Under the pieces are notes generated by a model that made no database searches, was not told the origin of the DNA, and saw only the letters and a list, made by a program, of their open reading frames with translations. This document shows, in pieces, positions 58,101-64,000 of a DNA stretch of 64,000 nucleotides. Both the position numbers and the translations under genes were made by a program. The DNA lies in assembly GCA_013180625.2 (NCBI GenBank), contig SNVD02012892.1, forward strand, positions 124,001 through 188,000. Direction: 5' to 3'. The first letter of the stretch is position 1, and each line of letters starts with the position of its first letter. Source of the stretch: Boswellia sacra. Its lineage: Eukaryota; Streptophyta; Magnoliopsida; Sapindales; Burseraceae.

Positions 58101-59544
58101 GTGGACTTGGTGATGGACAAAGTTGATACAGTCCTCCTTTAAGTCTCCCTTGCAGCAGCACCTTGTTGGTTGCCTTGTCCTTCACAAAACAAGTGTTAGA
58201 ATAAAAAACAATGTAAACATTGTTATCACAGGTTAATTTAGAAACACTCAATAAGTTTTTTGTGATTTCAGGTGCACAAAGGATGTTATTGAGTTTTAAT
58301 TCAGACTTGTTTGCAGGTAGTTTAGAATGACCAATGTGGGAAATAACCAATTGATTACCATTGCCAACACAAAGGGTATTCTTACCAAGATATTCATTGC
58401 TTACACTCATCATTCCTGGATTTGAGGTCACATGATTGGTAGCTCCACTGTCAGCATACCAAGAACCATCAGTAACTGTTTCTGGTGAAGCGAAATAGGC
58501 TGCTGAGTTGTTGAAGTGCTGGTTGTTGTTTCTGTTAAAATTGTTAAAGTTGGTATTGCCTGGAGCATGGTTCCTGTTGTTGCTATTGGGCCTGCCTCCC
58601 ATGTAACTAAGATCAGTTCTATAGAAGCACCTGATTGCAGAGTGCCCAAACTTCCCACATATTTGACAAGTAGGCTTGGAATTGTTTCCTTTATGCCATT
58701 TGTTTTTCTGTCCACTTCCAAGATTCTTGCTTTGATTAGGATAAGAATTCCTATTGTTATCAGACTGAAAATTGCAATTTTGAGGATTTTTTCCATTACT
58801 TTTTTGTGATGTATAATTCACAGACATTTGATTCAGGTTCAAGTTGCTAAAAGCATTTAGCCTCTCTATCCTATTTTCATAGCTCAGAAGAAGTGCCTGA
58901 GCTTCTTGCCAAGAAATTGAGTCTTTAGCATTAATTTGAACAACTATAGGAGAGTACTCAGCGTCCAAACCTGAGGTGACAAAAGAAATCAGATCATCAG
59001 TCGGAACTTTCTGCCCAGCTACAGCAAGATTGTCAGACAATTGCTTCATAGTCAGGAGGTATTCATCCATCTTCATTGAACCCTTTCTGGTTGTCTGCAA
59101 AGCCAACCTGTAGTTGGATATCTGTGACTTGCTTTGAGCACCACAGTAATTTTCAATAGCCAACCAAAGATCCCTTGATGTAGTAGCTCCAATAACTTGG
59201 GCAGCTACCTCTTCAGTCAGAGATTCCAGCAACCATCCAATCAGCATATTGTCTGTTGAAACCCATTCTTCATAGACTGGGTTAGGAATTTGCTCAACTT
59301 GACCTGCATCTGAAATTCCAGTGCTAGAGCTGATAAACTCTTCTGGAGGAGGTTTAGTGCCTAACACAAATCCATCAAGTCTAAAACCTTTTAGTGTTGG
59401 AAGAATAACATTTGACCACAGAACATAATTGTTCTTGTGCAATCGAGTTGAAATAGGATGGTTCAAAAAATTTCCATATGATGGGTTAGTAACCTGCAAA
59501 CCATTTCTTGTCACATCAGATAATGAGGATCCTGAAGCTGCCAT
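55138..59544 (-). CDS. Ty1/copia Gag-Pol polyprotein, 1468 aa (open)
   Basis: One uninterrupted minus-strand frame of normal copia length. In order (approximate residues): gag with NNYVLWSNVILPTLKGF (38-54); zinc knuckle CQICGKFGHSAIRC (292-305); protease active site YADSGATNH (363-371); GAG-pre-integrase HRRLSHPSS (about 527); integrase with Asp in HSDIWGP (about 590), Asp in TDWGGEY (about 652) and Glu in GKAERKHR (about 685); RT with NKWVFKVKL (about 995) and the catalytic YVDDILVTG (about 1142); RNase H with ADWACDPEDRKS and CDNMSATALA (about 1310-1385). All catalytic residues I can check are present. The ATG at 59544 lies about 40 bases from the primer site. It would drive reverse transcription and integration. 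Confidence 0.95.
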   Translation of the reverse strand: MAASGSSLSDVTRNGLQVTNPSYGNFLNHPISTRLHKNNYVLWSNVILPTLKGFRLDGFVLGTKPPPEEFISSSTGISDAGQVEQIPNPVYEEWVSTDNMLIGWLLESLTEEVAAQVIGATTSRDLWLAIENYCGAQSKSQISNYRLALQTTRKGSMKMDEYLLTMKQLSDNLAVAGQKVPTDDLISFVTSGLDAEYSPIVVQINAKDSISWQEAQALLLSYENRIERLNAFSNLNLNQMSVNYTSQKSNGKNPQNCNFQSDNNRNSYPNQSKNLGSGQKNKWHKGNNSKPTCQICGKFGHSAIRCFYRTDLSYMGGRPNSNNRNHAPGNTNFNNFNRNNNQHFNNSAAYFASPETVTDGSWYADSGATNHVTSNPGMMSVSNEYLGKNTLCVGNGNQLVISHIGHSKLPANKSELKLNNILCAPEITKNLLSVSKLTCDNNVYIVFYSNTCFVKDKATNKVLLQGRLKGGLYQLCPSPSPPKSFLRVANKRPKSMYKRSKSHSIESISPNVCSFSIALSKGVKGRLWHRRLSHPSSRILKQIMEVCNENVDSNEISDFSEACQLGKSHLLPFKRSFSKAKQPLELVHSDIWGPAPMLSGSGYRYYIHFVDDFSNYTWIYSLKAKSEALNAFIMFKNQVEKSLEKQIKCIQTDWGGEYRSFSEFLKQNGIQFRHPCPYTHEQNGKAERKHRHITEMGLTLLAQAQMPLKFWEDAFSTVVFIINLLPTPTLNNKSPHEILFHKQPDYNMLKTFGCACYPCLRPYHNQKFQFHSQKCTFLGYSNAHKGYKCLSNSGRLFISRHVVFNENDFPFLSKTENNNTVALQSNDILPSLQVLKHYNSVSIYPGHAKSSSKVSDTESNEFFESPPAATSDQVCSSPSLPAQTENTTSSDSRQAIDPPPAENSPQRKQPPKLPCHPMITRSKQGIFKPKIYSLTSSISETVDQSPADEPGSLIEALETPHWKRAMDEEYQALIKNQTWVLVPPPANCNIVGNKWVFKVKLNSDGSIFKHKARLVAKGFHQTPGLDFSETFSPVVKSSTIRIVLTIAAAYNWKIKQLDVNNAFLNGDLNECVFMKQPEGFIDESKPDYVCKLNKALYGLKQAPRAWFDKLKQTLMSWGFNNSRSDNSLFLFHSNKKVILILVYVDDILVTGNDSTLIQRFIQELNQEFKLKDLGELHYFLGIEVRRDSSGFYLNQTKYILDQLQRLELQNMKSCSTPAATSNQFSSTESEPFKNVTAYRSAVGALQYLTFTRPDIAYIVNKLSQYMQSPLLVHWQGIKRVLRYLKGTSTYGLHIKSCQNLSLVAFSDADWACDPEDRKSIGAYCVFLGDTLVSWQSKKQNVVSRSSAESEYRSLAQTAAEITWIQSLLHEIQLPLSCYPIIWCDNMSATALASNPVYHARTKHIEIDLHFIRDKVLQGSLEVRHVPSCDQLANCLTKPLSVTQFQKLRAKLGVLPLPSSLRGDVKTSH

Positions 59545-59582
59545 GGAGTTTTAAGATGGATCACAAAAAGAAATGGCGGTGG

Positions 59583-59602
59583 CCTGGTGAGCTCTGATAC
59601 CA
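59583..59602 (-). other. Primer binding site, initiator tRNA-Met type
   Basis: On the minus strand this reads TGGTATCAGAGCTCACCAGG, directly following the 5' LTR. TGGTATCAGAGC is the standard copia primer site complementary to initiator tRNA-Met. Confidence 0.92.
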
Positions 59603-60060
59603 AGTGAAAAATAATAGGAAAACGCAGTGAACAAAATTTTTGGCAGCACAGAATAAGTTTCTCTTCTCATTCACTGTATATATACTGATTTTTACAATCC
59701 AATAACCAGATGCCATATGTCATTGAAGAGGTGAGCTGGAGAATTGACTGGATACAGACAAAATGAATTTGCTGTCCTATAACTAACTACAGCTGATATG
59801 GCACTGATTAATTAAGAAACTTTAGCTGAGTTCTAACTAATTACATGCTAATGTAACAGCTGCATAGAATTGTATGGCTGACATATAATTGGCATATGTG
59901 GCGTGTTGTGCTCCACTCATTAATAGCTGCAGATGTCAAGTGCAGAGTAGCAACGAATGTTAGATGCAATAGAGCTCCAAAGCTGGCTGGAAAGAATTGC
60001 ACAGCTTCATTTCAGCTTTAGCAGTCTTGCATTTCACAGCATTAGTGACTAGTCTTCACA
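59603..60060 (-). repeat. 5' LTR of the young copia element
   Basis: 458 bp, the direct repeat of 54698-55156. It adjoins the primer site on one side and the AGGTG target duplication on the other. Confidence 0.93.
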
Positions 60061-60065
60061 AGGTG

Positions 60066-60479
60066 GAGCTCTATGAGGTAGTTAGTCTGGTAAGTGATGC
60101 AATTACAAATGCAATCACTGATTGCGCAGAACCACAGAATGACGTTGAGCTCTTCATGATGGTGAATAATGGTTGGATAGATATTGCTGAATTCAGTAGA
60201 ACTGCTAAGGTACCATCTTATTTGTTTACAAGCGTTTGTGGGATGCCATTTTATCCTGATTTCGGTTGGGGAAAGTGTAATAGAGTGATGCGTCTGAAAA
60301 GTAGTGCTGACATTGCAATTGCGCTGATGGACACTAGAGATGGTGATGGAATTGAGGCATGGATACGTTTGGCTGAGAATGATTTAAGTCTTTTTGAACA
60401 AGATCCAGACATTAAAGCCTTCACTAGCCAAGTAGAGCAGCCCGATGATCATTCAACATATTTGCGTTCTAGATATTGA
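60066..60479 (+). pseudogene. BAHD acyltransferase locus D, 3' part
   Basis: Continues the gene broken at 54697 without loss: the frame picks up after the duplicated AGGTG with ELYEVVSLVSDAITNA, then DCAEPQN, YLFTSVCGMPFYP, the conserved DFGWG (followed by KCNRV) and the end DDHSTYLRSRY at the TGA before 60480. No stop or frameshift occurs in this 3' part, so the copia insertion is recent relative to the decay seen at locus A. The only other defect of locus D is the early one-base deletion near 53770. Confidence 0.92.
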
Positions 60480-61817
60480 GCAATTGTTAAACAACAATTT
60501 TAGTACGTGCATTGGATATGTTTGTATCTTCTTATTTATACACTTCCAGGATGTTTGTATCTTCCTTTTTAATTTGACGTTGAACCTTATTGACCTATGA
60601 GATGAGTTAATGGCCTCGTCGATGTTCAACACCGATTGAAGTGATAATTCTAACCATAATTAAATATTAAAGAAAAAAGTAGGCTACTTTATGTGATAAA
60701 TTAATCACCAATCTCTTCAAATGAAGATTTGATTAATCCTATTTCGCTCATAATTTTCTTTGCAACCAAGCAAATATTTGATTCATCTATTTCTTGGACT
60801 TAATTTACAATACATTTTTTTGACAACTTGACACCAGCCTGGAAATTCAATCTTTCAACTTGGCGACTTTGTATTTGACACATGCCACTACAGCTAATTA
60901 ATTCAATTGCAAGAAATTGAACTTGCGGGCACGCACTAAATAATAATAATAATATTAATATTATAAAAATAATAATAATTTTGATACCTCAAAATTGAAT
61001 AACGTCTATAAACCCAAAATATTCACATAAATATTCATAACAAAATGATAATGAAATGGTAGGTTTTTAATTTCGAATCTATCATCATCTGGTAAGCGAA
61101 GGTAACTAGTTATATCTACGGAGACCAGTTGAAGTCTTTTGGGGGAAGCCCAAAAACAAAACTGATCTCGTTGTGTGCGCCAAAATATATATACACCATC
61201 ATTGCACTGGCTTCTAAGTACAATGTGAATGTCACCTTATTAATTTAATATAACATTTTTGGAATTATTTTATCATTACTGGAGGGGGGTGTCATGATAT
61301 GTTATATTAATTAATCTTATATAAGTCATAAAAATAGTTTGTATGTGTCATATGAGAGGTGTGCACGAAATAGGAGCTCCAGATTAATTAATATGCAACT
61401 CTCAACGTAAAATTTTTTGATAATGTGGTTAGAAGAAAAGGAAATAGCTAAAGAAAACAATTAAATGTATCTGTTATGATATTACTAAACGAACAAGGTG
61501 TATAAATGATGTGAGTGAACTCCTTCACGTCTAGTAAGTAAATAAAAATATTATGTCAAAAGCATTCTATGTGTATATTATATATGCTTTACATATATCA
61601 TATGACAAGTTTTGAATCGTAAGAAGTCAAAATTTTCTGAGTACGATCACTATCCTTGGAAGACGGCAAAGATAAAGATTTGATAGTTATCTGAAAATAA
61701 TAGTTTAAAAAACTTAGAGAGATAACTGCTTGCTTATAAATTATAACATTAAGCCACTTGGATTTTCTTTTCATGCCTTAGGTTCCTTATATATCTTCAT
61801 CCTGAGTTAATTAGAAC
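60480..61817 (+). promoter_or_regulatory. Intergenic and probable promoter of BAHD gene E
   Basis: No gene is seen. A TATA-like TATAAAT (about 61735-61741) lies 83 bases before ATG 61818. It is followed by a pyrimidine-rich leader, TTTTCTTTTCATGCCTTAG, that is shared with locus D. A segment near 60765 (TCTTTGCAACCAAGCAAAT) resembles the distal flanks of loci A and B. Confidence 0.45.
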
Positions 61818-63224
61818 ATGCGAAGGGCAGAAATGAAGCGCCACTTAGCTATTGAAATCCTTTCCAAGACTATGATCAAACCAGCAACTCCAACCCCTCA
61901 TAACCTCCGCAAATTTAAGATATCATCCCTTGATCAGCGTCAGCCTCCAATACATGTTTCCTATGTATTCTTCTACCCTGGCAATGGCAAACATGAAGCA
62001 GCCAAAAATGCACAAAGAAGTAAGCAGTTGCAGGTATCACTGTCAGAAGTTTTAACCCTCTTTTACCCTCTAGGTGGAAGGTACATACCAGACAATCTCT
62101 TAATAGATTGTAATGATGATGGGGTAGAATATGTAGAAGCTAAAGTAGCCAGCCATCTTACTCAAGTTCTTCATAGAAATCTTGATAACAAGCTGCTGAT
62201 TCCTTTGGTTCCTCAACAATTTGAGTCATCAACTAGTCCTCTAGTTGCTGTTCAATGTAACTTGTTTGAATGCGGTGGACTAGCTATCGGAGTATGCTTC
62301 TCACACAGAATACTTGACGCGTTCACGTTTAGCAAATTCATTGATGGGTGGGCAACTGCATGCCGAGTAGGGATTGATAATGTACATCGTCCGAGCTTTG
62401 ACTTGGCTATGCTTTTACCCACTAGAGAAATGAAGCCTGCATCTCCATTAATTCCTAGATTAAATGTCGCATCAAAGACGTTTGTTTTCAGTGGTGTCGC
62501 AATATCAAATCTGAGAGAGATTGCCAAAGCTGGTGATGTCAAGGATTTGATAAAGCTTGGGAGTGGAAGCCACGCTTCTCGGGTGCGGTTGGTGACAGCA
62601 CTAATATGGAAAGCTCTCATTAGACTAGCTCAAGTTAAAAAGGGGGATCTGAAACCTCCTCCTATAACCCATTTGATAAACATGCGAGGAAGGACTATTC
62701 TGCCATTATTAGATGATTGTTGCGGAAACCTTGCGAGGCCTGTTATTGTGCGGTTTACGCCGGATGAAAAGAGCAACAAGGTGGAATTTCATGAGCTAGT
62801 AAGTCTTGTTTGCGATGCAATCAACAATGCACTTACTGATTGTGCAAAACCACAAAACGGTGATGAGATTTTCTCGATGGTGGATAAGGCCTGGAGCAAT
62901 TTGGAAACCTTGAAAGAGGGTGCTAAATGTAACAGAGGTGATGATAATCATGTGCTGCCTCATTATTTCTTTACAAGCATTTGCCGGATGCCATTTTATC
63001 CAGATTTCGGATGGGGAAAGCCTACCCGAGTGACTCGTGTAAACGCTTCTTCTGAAATAATTATTGAGCTGAGGGACACAAGAGATGGTGATGGAATTGA
63101 GGCATTGATATGCTTGGATGAGAACCGAATGAGTCTTTTCCAAGAAGATCCAGACATTAGAGCCTTCACTTCCCAAGTAGAGCAGCATGGTGAGCACTCA
63201 ACATATATTCGGTCGAGATATTGA
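61818..63224 (+). CDS. BAHD acyltransferase E, vinorine-synthase-like (intact)
   Basis: A single-exon 468-codon frame encodes a complete BAHD O-acyltransferase. Landmarks: MRRAEMKRH start, KPATPTPHNLRKFK, LFYPLGGR (81-88; the family norm is YPLAGR), SPLVAVQCNLFECGG, catalytic HRILD (163-167), LVTALIWKAL, NMRGRT and DFGWG (396-400), ending STYIRSRY. It transfers an acyl group, commonly acetyl, from CoA to an alcohol in the cytosol. There is no signal peptide or membrane segment. A ~10-residue insertion around NLETLKEGAKCNRGDDN distinguishes it from gene B. ATG 61818 matches the start of locus D; the ATG at 61833 is an alternative. It belongs with vinorine synthase-like (clade III) enzymes, acceptor unknown. 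Confidence 0.94.
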   Translation: MRRAEMKRHLAIEILSKTMIKPATPTPHNLRKFKISSLDQRQPPIHVSYVFFYPGNGKHEAAKNAQRSKQLQVSLSEVLTLFYPLGGRYIPDNLLIDCNDDGVEYVEAKVASHLTQVLHRNLDNKLLIPLVPQQFESSTSPLVAVQCNLFECGGLAIGVCFSHRILDAFTFSKFIDGWATACRVGIDNVHRPSFDLAMLLPTREMKPASPLIPRLNVASKTFVFSGVAISNLREIAKAGDVKDLIKLGSGSHASRVRLVTALIWKALIRLAQVKKGDLKPPPITHLINMRGRTILPLLDDCCGNLARPVIVRFTPDEKSNKVEFHELVSLVCDAINNALTDCAKPQNGDEIFSMVDKAWSNLETLKEGAKCNRGDDNHVLPHYFFTSICRMPFYPDFGWGKPTRVTRVNASSEIIIELRDTRDGDGIEALICLDENRMSLFQEDPDIRAFTSQVEQHGEHSTYIRSRY

Positions 63225-63740
63225 TCAAATCTGAGTTCGCGAACGTTTGATGTTTGTATATTATCATATATGTCATTACATTTTGTAACGTTTAATTCTG
63301 TGTCTCAAATATTAATTAATGAAATGTAAGACTACTCTTAAGCCAAGTTGTTAACAATGTTTAGTTTGTTAATCGTTGTTAGTTTGTTAGTGATTTGTTT
63401 CATAAATGTTTAAAAAGTCTCTATGCTATTTTTATTAAAATAAAATAAAAGAGAATTTACTATTCTCCAATTTTACACTTTCTTATTGTCTTTTTTGCAT
63501 TGTTTTATTGGTAATTGGATTGCTTGATTATTTATCAATTATAGTAAATCCCATCTAAATATATATCTTAACATTATTATATTACTTATATATCAATAAT
63601 GCTATACTTATAAAGTCTATACATAAAGTTTGCTTACAAAGATGATGTGGTATTAAATGAATGAAATGATGTATATAAAAAGCTAATATAATAAATGTTG
63701 ATGAGTTATGTGTTATTAAATAAGTGGTGTCACGTCAATT
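63225..63740. other. 3' flank of BAHD gene E
   Basis: AT-rich; nothing recognised beyond the probable 3' untranslated region. Confidence 0.5.
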
Positions 63741-64000
63741 TTACGAGAAATACTTACACGCACCTGGTATACCACTTCATTTTGCTTATGTGGTGTGTCC
63801 AACAAATCATAACTTTCCATGTAGTGCCAACTCACCATCTATTTAAGTCTTTCTCATCATTAATTTAAATGTCACTTTTAATTTGTTCCTAAATTTAAAT
63901 TTTCTTAAATTATCTCACCCAACTTTCTAAGAAGAAAATCTCTAATCTCTCTAATATCTTTCTCTTTCTTATTTTGAAATTCAAATTTTCTCTAACCAAA
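63741..64000. mobile_element. Left part of a second foldback element copy (cut by window edge)
   Basis: Starts TTACGAGAAATACTTACACG and follows the left half of the 19157-20087 element for about 250 bp, including GTGCCAACTCA, TTTTAATTTGTTCCTAAATTT and CTCTTTCTTA-TTTTGAAATTCAAA. The right half lies outside the window. Confidence 0.75.

Larger units (their letters stand above)
54698..60060 (-). mobile_element. Young Ty1/copia retrotransposon with open gag-pol inside BAHD locus D
   Basis: LTRs of 459 and 458 bp (54698-55156 and 59603-60060) differ at only about ten positions, mostly near one end. A perfect 5-bp target duplication AGGTG flanks the insert (54693-54697, 60061-60065). On the minus strand a Met-type primer site abuts the 5' LTR, a single 1468-codon gag-pol frame follows, and a purine tract precedes the 3' LTR. 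All parts required for autonomous movement appear present. It interrupts the coding region of a BAHD gene in antisense. Confidence 0.95.

Overview
The window is AT-rich nuclear DNA of a flowering plant, most likely a eudicot. It shows nested LTR retrotransposons with plant tRNA primer sites (Asp and initiator Met), plant-type L1, MULE and CACTA-like remnants, and a tandem family of plant BAHD acyltransferases. The species cannot be named from the sequence. There are no prokaryotic features, no CRISPR array, and I see no tRNA or rRNA gene.

Layout. 1-18,230 is a retrotransposon nest. A decayed Ty3/gypsy pol (1-2,054) is interrupted by a complete but dead Athila-like Ty3/gypsy element (2,055-12,751) with 1.37-kb LTRs and a 5-bp target duplication. 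Older retroelement debris follows. Between integrase and 3' LTR this element carries two unusual reading frames: a basic, cysteine-cluster protein (9,059-9,433) and an intron-free copy of a LOG-type cytokinin-activating enzyme with an EAR-like C-terminus (9,926-10,530). 18,235-19,140 and 31,745-33,610 hold the same ~180-bp tandem repeat. 19,157-20,087 is a foldback element whose relative reappears at the right edge of the window.

22,957-63,224 is a plus-strand tandem array of vinorine-synthase-like BAHD acyltransferases at five loci. A (22,957-31,289) is a pseudogene split by a decayed copia element, which itself holds a 1.9-kb LTR-like insertion. B (47,686-49,044) is intact. C (52,262-52,327) is only a C-terminal scrap. 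D (53,724-60,479) has one early frameshift and is split by a copia element with an open 1,468-codon gag-pol and near-identical LTRs. E (61,818-63,224) is intact. Only B and E can encode full enzymes. They are expected to be cytosolic acyl-CoA-dependent O-acyltransferases of specialised metabolism; the substrate cannot be read from sequence.

Between loci A and B lie an L1-type element with ORF1 but no ORF2 (34,058-36,192), a heme-oxygenase-like exon fragment (38,198-38,424), a CACTA-like terminus (40,361-40,669) and a dead MULE transposase (41,290-43,500). Nothing here forms an operon. The story is local gene duplication repeatedly broken by transposons, plus one retroelement that appears to have captured or evolved accessory genes.
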